Origin: an uncultured Opitutia bacterium
Lineage (GTDB): Bacteria > Verrucomicrobiota > Verrucomicrobiia > Opitutales > Opitutaceae
Assembly (NCBI GenBank): GCA_903859715.1
Contig: CAIONS010000042.1
Span: forward strand, 1-55,335
Length of the DNA: 55,335 nucleotides
Direction of reading: 5' to 3'
Below, one piece after another: positions 37,606-45,924 of the stretch. The notes under the pieces were generated by a model. That model was not told the DNA's origin. It saw only the letters and a program-made list of their open reading frames with translations, and searched no databases. The translations under genes were made by a program, and so were the position numbers. The number at the start of each line of letters is the position of its first letter. The first letter of the stretch is position 1.

Positions 37606-38172
37606 TTACTCGGCGTTGCCGCGGGAGAGCCCCGCATCGGCGGCGGAATCGGTCACGCGTTTGAACACGTAGACGATCGGGTCGTTGCGTGTGCTGCGCA
37701 GCTCGACGAGCGTGAGCTGCGAGCCGTTGGCCGAGACCTTGTAGTCGCTGAGGATGTTGACCGCGCGGTCGCCCTGCTGGGTGGAAAGCATAAGATCGGC
37801 GCTGGTGCGCAGCATCCGGCCGCCATCGAGCAGCTCGACCCGCATATGCTTGGTCTTGTCGCCACCGATGTAGGCGCCGATGTGGCGGTTGTCGGGCCAC
37901 CAGTCAAGGTGGACCACATTGACCGCCTGCCGGAGATCCAGCGCGGTGACTTCGTCAAAGGACCGGCGGCCGGCGAAGTACTGGCGGGTCAGCGTGACGT
38001 GCGGCCCGTCCACGGTGATGACCAGCTTGAGTGCGCCCCAGGCGCTGAGTTCCGTGCTGCGCGTGGCGTCGTAGCGCCAGGTCCCAGCGAGCAAATGAGC
38101 GTCCGGTTCGGCGGCGGACAGCCCGGTCAGAAGACCGGTGACGAAAAACCCAAGGCAAAATAAACGACGCAT
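37606..38172 (-). CDS. Small secreted lipocalin-like protein, copy 2
   Basis: 188 residues. Signal peptide MRRLFCLGFFVTGLLTGLSA, then LLAGTWRYDATRSTELSAWG ... LTLVELRSTRNDPIVYVFKR, the paralogue of 33858-34397, with a short extra C-terminal tail (VTDSAADAGLSRGNAE). Precedes GxGYxYP copy 2 in the same order as in module 1. Function unknown; an extracellular binding partner of the GxGYxYP protein is a reasonable guess only. Confidence 0.8.
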   Translation of the reverse strand: MRRLFCLGFFVTGLLTGLSAAEPDAHLLAGTWRYDATRSTELSAWGALKLVITVDGPHVTLTRQYFAGRRSFDEVTALDLRQAVNVVHLDWWPDNRHIGAYIGGDKTKHMRVELLDGGRMLRTSADLMLSTQQGDRAVNILSDYKVSANGSQLTLVELRSTRNDPIVYVFKRVTDSAADAGLSRGNAE

Positions 38173-38307
38173 GGCGCCTGCAACGAAGTTCTCCTGCGCG
38201 GGTTTATCAAACCGAATCTTCCCCGCGCAGCGCCAACTGACATGTTGCGGCGCCTAAAGTCTGTCATACCCGGCGCAATGAAACCCCGCGGGCCCGCCCA
38301 ACCCATG

Positions 38308-38402
38308 ATTGTCATTCTGAGCGTAGCGAAGAATCCACTTGGACAACATCGAAGCCTTCAGCGGAATCCCACTGGATTCTTCGCTACGCTCAGAATGACA
38401 AT
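38308..38402. repeat. 30-bp perfect inverted repeat, ATTGTCATTCTGAGCG family
   Basis: Arms 38308-38337 and 38373-38402 are exact reverse complements (ATTGTCATTCTGAGCGTAGC and 10 more). Same family as 49313-49407 and related to the CGTCATCCTGAGCG elements. Situated 8 bases from the stop of the minus-strand heparinase-like gene. Confidence 0.92.
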
Positions 38403-38409
38403 TCCAAGG

Positions 38410-40695
38410 CTACAGCGGCCGGCAGCGAAACGACGTTTTCAACTCGAACGCCTTCGCCTGGTTCAGCCGACATTCCAGATGCCACACGGGCTGCAGGCGG
38501 AAATCGATCGAGTCCTCCCGCTGCGTGATCGAGTCCGCCCAAGGCGCCTGCAGCGTCAGCTCCCAGCCTTCCAGCCGCAGCACCGCCTCGCGACCGTGGA
38601 TCTCCCATGGCCCGCGCGTCTGCAGGTTGAACGCGAGCGCCGAAGGCTGGATCAGCTCACCGCGATCGATCACGTGAAATTCTTCCACCGTGTCGGCCAC
38701 CCACTCCCGGGTGCAGGCCGTCATCACTCCGCGCCAGACATGCGCGAGATCAATCCGCGCCCGCAGCCGGTGCGCATCGCCTTCGCCCGTCGGGATCACC
38801 GCGTCGATCAACCCGGCCTGACCCGTATACACGCCGTCCGCCGACACCGGTGTGAGCGTGTTGTGCAGTTCCGTGCGCTTGAGCGTGTAGGAGCGCACGT
38901 CCTCATAGCGCACCTGCCCGCGGTCGAGCAGCGCCGGCACATGGTCGAGCTCGAGCAGGAACGAGCCCTTGTCAAAGTGCGTGTGGGATGCGAGCGCCTT
39001 GGCCCCGACCACGTGCAGCCGCACGGAACGCCCAGCCGGCGTGCGCCGCAGGCTCGTGAGATGGCCCGTGTGCGGCAGAATCGCAAAGGTCGGCACAATC
39101 GTCTCCGGCGGAGCCAGCTGCGCGGGACCCGCAATGAAGGCAAAGACGCCCTCCACGAAATACTGGTCGAAATATCCGGGCGGCCGGCGTCGCATCAGGC
39201 AGGCGGCCGCCACCCGGGCATAGGCCTGGTCCGGGAAAATCGCCGCCAGCAGAGGAATCGTGTCACCCGCCGCCAGGTCGATCGTGTTATCCCCCTCCGT
39301 CAGCACGCGCCCCGGCTCCGTCGCCGACAATGCCGCCACAAACCCGGCGGTCTGGCCAAAATGCGTCGGCAGGAGCGACTTCATCTCCAGCCCGCGGACA
39401 CGCGCATACGCCAGCAAGCCCGGCAGGACAGCCTGCAGGGTGATCGAAAAATACCCGAGCCCCTCGTCCGTGCCGCCGTCGGCGAGAATATAGTTTTCCA
39501 TGCCTTCGCGCATGTCCGCCAGGGCCTGCTCGGTGTGCGGCTTCATCCGGGGCCAGACGGTCTCGAGATAAAGTCCGCCGAGCAGCCGCGCGCGGCAAAA
39601 CCACGGGCCCTGGTTGATCGCGTAGACGTACTCGAACTTCATCATGTCGCGCTCGACCACGGCCATGCCCTTGTCCCACAGCGCCTGCTGCGCCAGCGCG
39701 CGCGCGCGCGGCGTGAGGGCAAAGTCATACCAGTCGAGCAGCAGCGCCGCCGCCGTGGTCGCCATCTCCTCCATGAAGCAGCGCTGATCCCAGACGCTGC
39801 CGCGCGCGCGGCTCTCCGCCGACTGCGCCCATGAGGGCGTATGCACGAGGCACATCAGGTAGCGCACGGCATGGAATCCCATCGCCCGGTCGCCGTTCAC
39901 CAGCCCGACAAACCCGAGGACCAGCGGCTCCGAAAAATACGACTGCCGGCCACCCTCGCGCGCGCGGATGTAGCGCGTGTCCGTCCACGGCAGGTAAGTA
40001 TCGATGTCATCTTCCGGCCGACGCGTCAGGTACTGCTTCGCCCGCTCATCGAGCAGCTGCCAGGAGGCATCCCAGTAAGTCGCGGTGCGCTTGCGCCGCA
40101 GCGCGGGCAGGTCGGTCTCGTTGAAGAGGAGTCCGCGGGCCAGCTTCACCTCCGGCCACGATTCCGGCGGCAGGATCAGGCCCTCCCACCGGCCGTCATA
40201 GCGCGGGCGCGCGGCTTCCAGCTCGGCGACGAGCGCGGCTTGCGCCACGCCCCACCACTGCAGGCTGATGAGCGCCGGCTCGCTGCCCAGCGCCGTGAAG
40301 GTGACCCGCACCGCCTCAATCGGCCGCGCGCCCATCGGCCGGGCGATTTCATCTCGGCCGCCGACGCCGGTGACCGCCGCGCCCAGGGGCGTCCATTGCC
40401 CCGCACGGCGGGCCTCAAAGCTCGCGCTCACGTGCCGCGGCACCACCTGGCAGAAGATGAATTGGTCGAAGCGCTCCGGCAGTTCGTGCAGCGGAAATTC
40501 GAGGCGCGCCGCCGCCGTGCCACGGCCGGCCGCTTCCCAACTGAGCTTCGTGCCATCCCAGCCAAACACCTGCTTCAGTTTGACCGCCGTTCCCGGCTCC
40601 AGCCGGAACGGCAGCTGCTCCGCCACCGCGGGATCGTTGAACGGCGCGAACATCGATTCCGCCGGGGTGAGCTCGAACAGTTGAGTCGAAGACAT
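38410..40695 (-). CDS. Heparinase II/III-like protein, second copy
   Basis: 761 residues from the ATG at 40695 (MSSTQLFELTPAESMFAPFN); the longer frame translates a repeat. N-terminal beta domain about 1-160, alpha/alpha-barrel about 170-510 (DDIDTYLPWTDTRYIRAREG, MMKFEYVYAINQGPWFCRAR), then a heparinase II/III beta-sandwich with HTHFDKGSFLLELDHVPALL (the H-x-H-x-D motif) and TELHNTLTP. No signal peptide, in contrast to the Tat-exported protein at 26437, so an intracellular oligosaccharide lyase is likely. Third gene behind the tandem PhyH genes; a 195-base gap with palindromes separates them. Confidence 0.85.
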   Translation of the reverse strand: MSSTQLFELTPAESMFAPFNDPAVAEQLPFRLEPGTAVKLKQVFGWDGTKLSWEAAGRGTAAARLEFPLHELPERFDQFIFCQVVPRHVSASFEARRAGQWTPLGAAVTGVGGRDEIARPMGARPIEAVRVTFTALGSEPALISLQWWGVAQAALVAELEAARPRYDGRWEGLILPPESWPEVKLARGLLFNETDLPALRRKRTATYWDASWQLLDERAKQYLTRRPEDDIDTYLPWTDTRYIRAREGGRQSYFSEPLVLGFVGLVNGDRAMGFHAVRYLMCLVHTPSWAQSAESRARGSVWDQRCFMEEMATTAAALLLDWYDFALTPRARALAQQALWDKGMAVVERDMMKFEYVYAINQGPWFCRARLLGGLYLETVWPRMKPHTEQALADMREGMENYILADGGTDEGLGYFSITLQAVLPGLLAYARVRGLEMKSLLPTHFGQTAGFVAALSATEPGRVLTEGDNTIDLAAGDTIPLLAAIFPDQAYARVAAACLMRRRPPGYFDQYFVEGVFAFIAGPAQLAPPETIVPTFAILPHTGHLTSLRRTPAGRSVRLHVVGAKALASHTHFDKGSFLLELDHVPALLDRGQVRYEDVRSYTLKRTELHNTLTPVSADGVYTGQAGLIDAVIPTGEGDAHRLRARIDLAHVWRGVMTACTREWVADTVEEFHVIDRGELIQPSALAFNLQTRGPWEIHGREAVLRLEGWELTLQAPWADSITQREDSIDFRLQPVWHLECRLNQAKAFELKTSFRCRPL

Positions 40696-40720
40696 AAAAG
40701 CCGGCGCAAGCGCCAGCAAA

Positions 40721-40865
40721 GTTGGGAGTTGGGAGATCGGAGTTGGAATACTCCCGCCAGTCAAGAATCGCGGGTTGAAGCGCCACGAACTACAAACGCA
40801 TTACGCTGAGGCAACGGGTAAGGAGGCAGGGGTATTCCATCTCCCAATTACTGTCTCCCAACTTC
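40721..40865. repeat. Inverted repeat with arms of GTTGGGAG words
   Basis: Left GTTGGGAGTTGGGAGATCGG continuing AGTTGGAATACTCCCGCC; right GGCAGGGGTATTCCATCTCC continuing CAATTACTGTCTCCCAACTT. Tandem words again form the arms, and GGAATACTCCCGCC / GGCAGGGGTATTCC form the inner stem. It fills the gap between the heparinase-like gene and the PhyH gene. Confidence 0.75.
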
Positions 40866-40866
40866 C

Positions 40867-40897
40867 AGTGTAAGCGAACCGGAGGTTCGCTTACACT
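40867..40897. terminator. 14-bp perfect hairpin overlapping the PhyH stop codon
   Basis: AGTGTAAGCGAACC / GGTTCGCTTACACT around a GGA loop. The minus-strand TAA stop of the PhyH gene (40891-40893) is part of one arm. No T-run, so it may be a mobile palindrome acting as a transcript-end structure. Confidence 0.6.
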
Positions 40898-41712
40898 TTC
40901 CCCGCTTCCTCGTTGCTCACCGGCTTGAAGTTCGGGCGGCCGTAGCGCTGGGTCGGGATCGGGCCGTAGGGGTTGAGTTTGAACTCATCCACGCCGCGAC
41001 AGACGTACACCTTGAAGTTCGGGTTCACCGCAAGGTCGTTCTTCACGTTGGTGCCCGAGTAGCGGACCGTCAGCCCGGCGCGGCGCCGGTCGGAAGGATT
41101 CGCCGGCGAACCGTGGATCGCGCGGTCGTCGTGCAGCGAGCACTCGCCGGCCTTCAGGCGGAATTGCACCGCGGAGTCCGCGTTGAAGTCGGAGCCGTCC
41201 TCCAGCTCAAGCGTCAGCACGGACGAGGTCTGGGTGGAGCGCTTGTGCTTGATGATGCCGCCGCGATGCGAACCCGGGAGCAATTTCATGCCGCCGTTGA
41301 CCTCGTCGACGTCGTCAAACGCGAGCCAGACCGTGACGGAGTTGTGTGGCGCCATCGGCCAGTAATAGGCGTCCTGGTGCCAGCCGACGGTGGAGGGGTT
41401 GTGCGGCTCCTTGATGAAGAAGTTGCTCGCCCAGAAATAGAAGTTCGGCCCGAGGATGCCCTCGACGAGGTCGAGGATCTTCGGGTTCATCGCGATCTCG
41501 TAGAGGTAGGTGCTCGTCTCGTGCCATTCGCGGATGTCCTTGGAGGACTCGCCGGGCTGAAGCAGCGCAAGCAGGTTCGGCAGCTCGGCGTTGATCTTCG
41601 CCATCTCCGTCTTCGTGTAGATGGGCGGCAGGCCGAGCAGGTAACCGTTCTCGTGGTAGAACTTCTTCTGCTCGTCGGTGAGGTGGTAGGGACTGGTCAG
41701 CGTAGTGGACAT
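40891..41712 (-). CDS. Phytanoyl-CoA dioxygenase (PhyH) family protein, tandem copy A
   Basis: 273 residues. Fe(II)/2-oxoglutarate oxygenase fold: the facial triad is H-x-D in VGWHQDAYYWPM plus a distal H in HDDRAIHGSPANPSDRRRAG, with a 2-oxoglutarate-binding R in RAGLTVRYSGTNV. Nearly the same layout as the next gene (shared NGYLLGLPPIY, INAELPNLLALL, LDLVEGILGP), so the pair arose by tandem duplication. 18 bases separate them, in one operon. PhyH-like proteins hydroxylate varied small molecules; the substrate is not predictable here. The stop lies within a palindromic hairpin. Confidence 0.9.
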   Translation of the reverse strand: MSTTLTSPYHLTDEQKKFYHENGYLLGLPPIYTKTEMAKINAELPNLLALLQPGESSKDIREWHETSTYLYEIAMNPKILDLVEGILGPNFYFWASNFFIKEPHNPSTVGWHQDAYYWPMAPHNSVTVWLAFDDVDEVNGGMKLLPGSHRGGIIKHKRSTQTSSVLTLELEDGSDFNADSAVQFRLKAGECSLHDDRAIHGSPANPSDRRRAGLTVRYSGTNVKNDLAVNPNFKVYVCRGVDEFKLNPYGPIPTQRYGRPNFKPVSNEEAGKV

Positions 41713-41730
41713 AAAGGGAGGAAGTTGCGG

Positions 41731-42528
41731 TCAGGCGACACGGTCGACGCGGCGGTAGTCCTTGCGACCATAGCGCTCCGTCGGCGCAGCGGCATAGGGC
41801 GTGTGGCCGTAGGTGTCGGTGCCGCGGCAGAGGTGGGCGACAAAATCCGGGCTGACCTTGAGGTCGGCCTTCACGTTCGTGCCCGAGTAGCGGATAGTGA
41901 GCCCGGCGCGACGGCGGTCGGAGGGATTCGCCTGCGAGCCGTGGATGGCCTTGTCGTTGTGCATCGAGATCTCGCCGGCCTTCAGGCGGAACTGCACCGC
42001 GGTGCTCACATCGAACGTGCCCTGCTCGAGTTCGAGTTGGATGATCGAATTCGCATCGTCCTTCAGCTGGTGCTTGATGAGTCCGCCGAGATGCGAGCCG
42101 GGGATGAGCTTCATGCCGCCGTTCTCCTCGTCGACGTCGTCAAAAGCGATCCAGACCGTAACGGTGTTGAAGGGCGACAGCGGCCAGTAATACGCATCCT
42201 GATGCCACGGCACCGTGCCGGGACTGTGCGGCGCCTTGATGAAGAAGTGGCTGCCCCAGACATAGAAATCCGGCCCCAGGATGCCCTCGACGAGATCGAG
42301 GATCCGCGGGTTCATCACGATCTCGTACAGGTAGCTGCTCGTGTGATGCCATTCGCGCATCTCGTTCGTCGTCTCGCCCGGCTTGAGCAAAGCCAGCAGG
42401 TTCGGCAGCTCGGCATTGATCCGGGCCATTTCCGCCGGCGTGTAGATGGGCGGCAGGCCGAGCAGATAACCGTTGTCGGCGTAAGATTTCTGCTGGGCGG
42501 GGGTCAGGCGGGCGGGTGCAAGCGTCAT
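41731..42528 (-). CDS. Phytanoyl-CoA dioxygenase (PhyH) family protein, tandem copy B
   Basis: 265 residues from the ATG at 42528 (MTLAPARLTPAQQKSYADNG). Iron ligands are in VPWHQDAYYWPLSPF and HNDKAIHGSQANPSDRRRAG, with R in RAGLTIRYSGTNV. Paralogue of copy A, first gene of the minus-strand unit, divergent from the araC-type gene 225 bases away. Placement next to an AraC regulator and a heparinase-like gene suggests a role in processing a sugar or sugar derivative; that is inference. Confidence 0.9.
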   Translation of the reverse strand: MTLAPARLTPAQQKSYADNGYLLGLPPIYTPAEMARINAELPNLLALLKPGETTNEMREWHHTSSYLYEIVMNPRILDLVEGILGPDFYVWGSHFFIKAPHSPGTVPWHQDAYYWPLSPFNTVTVWIAFDDVDEENGGMKLIPGSHLGGLIKHQLKDDANSIIQLELEQGTFDVSTAVQFRLKAGEISMHNDKAIHGSQANPSDRRRAGLTIRYSGTNVKADLKVSPDFVAHLCRGTDTYGHTPYAAAPTERYGRKDYRRVDRVA

Positions 42529-42599
42529 GGTGGGGTAAAGGCGAAGGGCCAAGGTACCGGGGAAACGCGGAAACGGCGTTCAGATTTTTCGGTGGAAAT

Positions 42600-42635
42600 G
42601 TATATAATATTAAGCTTCCATTAATAACGTGAACT
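42600..42635. promoter_or_regulatory. AT-rich divergent promoter zone between PhyH and AraC genes
   Basis: The only AT-rich island here. On the minus strand TTCACG (42633-42628) and TATTAT (42609-42604) are 18 bases apart, fitting a sigma-70-like promoter for the PhyH unit. On the plus strand TATAAT (42603-42608) could serve the araC-type gene. The overlap would suit mutual regulation by the AraC protein. Motif-based only. Confidence 0.4.
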
Positions 42636-42664
42636 CTGGAGTTAAGCGCATTATTCTGCCGGAA

Positions 42665-42724
42665 GTAGGGCGGGTCTTTGACCCGCTCTCAGGCCTACTG
42701 AAGGCGGGTCACAGACCCGCCCGT
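42665..42724. repeat. Palindromic repeat, GTAGGGCGGGTC family
   Basis: GTAGGGCGGGTCTTTGACCC and GGCGGGTCACAGACCCGCCC form two adjacent palindromes. Lies in the 5' region of the araC-type gene, 30 bases before its start, and would fold in its leader RNA. Confidence 0.85.
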
Positions 42725-42753
42725 CCCCAGAAGCCCATTCGGCTGCTCGGCCC

Positions 42754-43641
42754 ATGAAAGTCCTGCGCGATCCCCAGATCATCAGCGGCTTCGTCTACGA
42801 AAGCCCGGTCGACGACCTGCCCGCCCTCACCCATTGCGGCGAGGCACTGTGCTGCCGCGGCCACCACCGCAAACCGCATTCGCACCCGGCCTTCGAGTTT
42901 CTCTATCTCGCGCGCGGTCAGGCCACGTGGCGCGCCGACGGCGTCGTCACCACGCAGGGCATGGGCGATCTCTACATCGCCTACCCGGGCGAAAAGCACG
43001 GCACCGGGCCGGTGCCGAATCCCGAGAATCATCATCTCTGGGCCGGCCTGAAGCTCGACCGCCTCGGGCCGAATGCGCTGCAGCTGGCTGCCGAGCTTCG
43101 CCGGCGCCGCGTGCGGTCGCTGACCGGCTGTCCGGAGGTCGAGCCTGTGCTGCGCGGGCTCGTGGCCCAGGTCGTGGCGAATCATCCGCAGCGCCGGCAG
43201 GCGATCACGGCTTACCTCGAGCTGTTCATCACGCTGGTGAAACAGCGGCTCCAGTCCGGCGAACGCCGGGCACCCGCGCCCACCGCCCTGCCCTATTCGT
43301 ACGCCGTGCAGCGCGCCGTCGCGTACATGGAACAGCAGCTGGACCGGCGGCTGCCGCTCCGCGATCTCGCCGCCATGGCGACGGCACGGAGCGTTCCCCA
43401 CTTCTGCGCGCAGTTTCGCCGCGAAGTGGGTGTGAGTCCCGCGGCCTACCACCTGCAGCTGCGGCTCGATGCCGCGCGGCTGACGCTGCGGCAGCCGGGC
43501 TTCGATGTCACCAAGGCCGCGCTCCAGCACGGCTTCAGTTCATCACAGCATTTCAGCACGCTGTTTCGCCGGGCCTATGGCGTTACCCCACGCGAATGGC
43601 GGCAGGGCGCACCTTCGCCGCTGTCCAAGGTCGGAAGGTAG
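42754..43641 (+). CDS. AraC family transcriptional regulator
   Basis: 295 residues. N-terminal cupin-like sensor about 1-110 (HHRKPHSHPAFEFLYLARG, GMGDLYIAYPGEKHG) and C-terminal double helix-turn-helix about 190-290 (RRLPLRDLAAMATARSVPHF, FDVTKAALQHGFSSSQHFST with LFRRAYGVTPREWR). A histidine-rich sugar-binding pocket is typical of regulators of carbohydrate genes. Divergent from the PhyH/heparinase unit. Its TAG stop at 43639 is the first part of a palindromic repeat (GGTAGGGCGGG). Confidence 0.92.
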   Translation: MKVLRDPQIISGFVYESPVDDLPALTHCGEALCCRGHHRKPHSHPAFEFLYLARGQATWRADGVVTTQGMGDLYIAYPGEKHGTGPVPNPENHHLWAGLKLDRLGPNALQLAAELRRRRVRSLTGCPEVEPVLRGLVAQVVANHPQRRQAITAYLELFITLVKQRLQSGERRAPAPTALPYSYAVQRAVAYMEQQLDRRLPLRDLAAMATARSVPHFCAQFRREVGVSPAAYHLQLRLDAARLTLRQPGFDVTKAALQHGFSSSQHFSTLFRRAYGVTPREWRQGAPSPLSKVGR

Positions 43642-43718
43642 GGCGGGACCGCTAGGCCCGCCGGGTTTCGCTTGGAACACAAACCGTTCCGAGGCGGGCC
43701 CAGCGGTCCCGCCCTACC
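43638..43718. repeat. Inverted repeat GGTAGGGCGGGACCGCT family
   Basis: Arms GGTAGGGCGGGACCGCT and inverted AGCGGTCCCGCCCTACC. Provides the stop codon of the araC-type gene and ends 15 bases before the stop of the convergent third PhyH gene. Its sister at 45921 also supplies a stop codon. Confidence 0.88.
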
Positions 43719-43733
43719 CCCGAGCCATCCCGG

Positions 43734-44789
43734 TTATTTCTCTGCCGGCGGCTTCGCGCTGTTCGGCCAATGGCGGCCCGGGGCATAGCCCGTCTTGATG
43801 TGTTCGTAGGTCTCGCGCCGACGAACATAGTCCGGATAAGCGGCCACGGCCTTGGAATCCCGGCTCTGCACCACGAAATCGGCCTCCGGCGGATAGCAGG
43901 CCACGTTAGCCTTGGCATAAAACGCCGGGTCCGCCTTGCCAATCGCGTCGATTTTTTTCGGCATGGCCGCGACGTTGTTCGGCACCTCGGCCGACTGGTA
44001 CCGCAGGTCGATGCTCCAGCGCACGTGATCGGAATAATTCGGCGTCGAGCAATGCGGTGTGCGGTTGGTCATGAACACCACGCCGCCGCGCGGACAGGCC
44101 GCGGTGATCGCCTGGCGCGGGTCGGCCGGCAGGTTTTCGTCCTGGATCACGAGGAAGCCCTGGTTACCGCCCGTGTGATGCTCCACCACCGGGCCGCGGT
44201 GCGTGCGCGGCAGAATCTGCATGCAGCCATTCTCGGCCGTGGCGTCGACGAGCGGCACCCAGCAAGTGATGATCAGCTCCTCGTCGCAGGCGGCGACAAA
44301 GTAGCCGCTGTCCTGATGCCACGGCACCACGCCGCGGCCGATGTTGGGCAACTTGGGCCGGAGCCGGTAGACCGAGGAAGCCACGACCTCCTGCGTGCCG
44401 AGCAGGGAGGAAACCTTGGCCAGCAGCTTCGGGTGCACGATCACGTCAAACATCTCCGGCGCCCGGAAACCGCCGCTGCGCAGCCCTTCCAAGCGGCGCA
44501 TGATGGCCTCGCCGTTTTCCTTGGAATCGCGATACAACGCCGCCAGCCGGTGATCGAAATCGAGCTCCGCATGCAGGTGCGTGAGCTTGCCCTCGGCCTT
44601 CAGCTCGAGGGCCTTCTCGTCGATCGCCGCCTCCAGTTCCCGCCGCAACGGCTCGAGGTCGGCGGGGGCAAAGACATTCGGCACGATGACGTAACCCTCC
44701 TCGTGGAAAAAGCGTACCTGCTCGGCAGTGAGCGGCTTCGGCTTGGACGCGGACTTGGGTTGGGGCGACTTCGGGGTTTTCGCTTTCAT
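43734..44789 (-). CDS. Phytanoyl-CoA dioxygenase (PhyH) family protein, divergent third copy
   Basis: 351 residues from the ATG at 44789 (MKAKTPKSPQPKSASKPKPL), with a Lys/Pro/Ser-rich tail of about 22 residues before the fold. Iron ligands: H-x-D in VVPWHQDSGYFVAACDEE and the distal H in NRTPHCSTPNYSDHVRWSID, with R in the following RWSIDLRYQ. Longer than and only distantly related to copies A and B. The odd polybasic tail could bind nucleic acid or polyanions. Convergent with the araC-type gene. Substrate unknown. Confidence 0.88.
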   Translation of the reverse strand: MKAKTPKSPQPKSASKPKPLTAEQVRFFHEEGYVIVPNVFAPADLEPLRRELEAAIDEKALELKAEGKLTHLHAELDFDHRLAALYRDSKENGEAIMRRLEGLRSGGFRAPEMFDVIVHPKLLAKVSSLLGTQEVVASSVYRLRPKLPNIGRGVVPWHQDSGYFVAACDEELIITCWVPLVDATAENGCMQILPRTHRGPVVEHHTGGNQGFLVIQDENLPADPRQAITAACPRGGVVFMTNRTPHCSTPNYSDHVRWSIDLRYQSAEVPNNVAAMPKKIDAIGKADPAFYAKANVACYPPEADFVVQSRDSKAVAAYPDYVRRRETYEHIKTGYAPGRHWPNSAKPPAEK

Positions 44790-44910
44790 CTGGATCCAGC
44801 TTCGCAGTTTTGGCGGAAAATGGCAATGGCCTACAGTCACCTTTGTTGGTAAATAATCAGCATGATTGAGCGGAGGAGTCGGCCCTCCGCGGCTCCGTTT
44901 ATGCGGCGTC

Positions 44911-44933
44911 AATGTCACGCAATACGTGACATT
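44911..44933. repeat. Perfect hairpin AATGTCACG-CAATA-CGTGACATT
   Basis: Nine-bp stem with the same loop CAATA as the hairpin at 3210-3234. Sits in the leader of the divergent pair (third PhyH and SDR), where it could be an operator or a small mobile palindrome. Confidence 0.7.
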
Positions 44934-44970
44934 GGCGGGCAGGCCGGCCGGCGCCTCTTTTGGAGATCGA

Positions 44971-45031
44971 ATGTGGGGCGGGTGCCCTCACCCGCCTTCG
45001 TTCCAGCGGGGTGAGGGCACCCCGCCCACAT
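44971..45031. repeat. Inverted repeat ATGTGGGGCGGGTGCCC family
   Basis: Arms ATGTGGGGCGGGTGCCCTCA and inverted TGAGGGCACCCCGCCCACAT around CCCGCCTTCGTTCCAGCGGGG, itself partly palindromic. Related to 35699-35813. Confidence 0.85.
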
Positions 45032-45120
45032 CGGACCTCTATTGCGGCAGACAAAAAGGAGCAACACCCGGTAGCCCTCGGCTCTCGACCTCGGGCGGTT
45101 GGGGCCTAGCTTAGGGCGGC

Positions 45121-45924
45121 ATGGAACGGTTTGCCGGCAAAATTATTTGGATCACAGGCGCATCGTCGGGGATCGGCGAGGCGCTCGCCCACGCCTTTGC
45201 CCGCGAAGGCGCCCGGCTTGTGCTCTCCAGCCGCCGGCCCGATGAACTGGAGCGCGTGCGCCGTGCATTGCCGCGGGCTGATGACCATTTCTGCCTGCCG
45301 CTCGATCTTACGCGGAGCGATTCGTTCGCCACCCTCACGGCCCAAGTCCTGGGAAAATTCAGCGTCATCGACATTCTCGTGAACAACGGCGGCGTCAGCC
45401 AGCGCGCGCTCGCTGTCGCCGCTACGCTCGAAGTCGAGCGCGCGCTGATGGAGGTGAACTATTTCGGCACGGTCGCGCTTACCAAGGCAGTCCTGCCGGC
45501 GATGCTCGCTCGCCGCGCCGGCCATGTCGTCGTGATCAGCAGCGTCATGGGCTATATCGGCACGCCCGGCCGGTCCACCTACGCCGCGGCGAAGCATGCG
45601 CTGCATGGGTATTTCGATTCGCTGCGCGCCGAGGTCTGGCAGGACGGCGTGAAAGTCACGCTGGTTTGTCCCGGTTATGTGAAAACGAAGGTCTCGGACA
45701 ACGCGCTCGGCGCCCGCGGGGAAAAACACGGCCGAACCGACGCCGCGACCGAGCGCGGGATCACGGCGGAACGCTGTGCTGCCGCGACCCTGCGGGCCAT
45801 CGCCCGCGGGCAGGAGGAAATTTCCGTCGGCGGGCCAGAGATCTGGGCGATCACGCTAAAGCGTTTCTTCCCGCGCCTGCTGTCGCGGGTGGTTCGGAAA
45901 ATGAAATTTTCCGGATCGAGGTAG
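45121..45924 (+). CDS. Short-chain dehydrogenase/reductase (SDR)
   Basis: 267 residues, Rossmann fold. Cofactor loop TGASSGIGEALAHAF (13-27), LVNNGGVSQRAL and the active-site S...Y-x-x-x-K (ISSVMGYIGTPGRSTYAAAK, with Y and K). The C-terminal membrane-near hydrophobic part (WAITLKRFFPRLLSRVVRKM) recalls the DHRS7-like group acting on lipid or steroid-like carbonyls; substrate unknown. Its TAG stop (45922-45924) is the beginning of a palindromic repeat. Single gene. Confidence 0.9.
   Translation: MERFAGKIIWITGASSGIGEALAHAFAREGARLVLSSRRPDELERVRRALPRADDHFCLPLDLTRSDSFATLTAQVLGKFSVIDILVNNGGVSQRALAVAATLEVERALMEVNYFGTVALTKAVLPAMLARRAGHVVVISSVMGYIGTPGRSTYAAAKHALHGYFDSLRAEVWQDGVKVTLVCPGYVKTKVSDNALGARGEKHGRTDAATERGITAERCAAATLRAIARGQEEISVGGPEIWAITLKRFFPRLLSRVVRKMKFSGSR

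Larger units (their letters stand above)
44790..45120. other. Gap of 331 bases with two palindromes
   Basis: No gene supported. It contains the CAATA-loop hairpin at 44911-44933 and the inverted repeat at 44971-45031. The remaining bases, including the stretch upstream of the SDR gene (45032-45120), show nothing else I can name. Confidence 0.5.

Noticed and set aside
37487-37900. N-terminal extension of GxGYxYP copy 2
   Set aside because: It translates the TTGAAAG palindrome and antisense of the small secreted protein; the signal peptide fixes the start at 37486.
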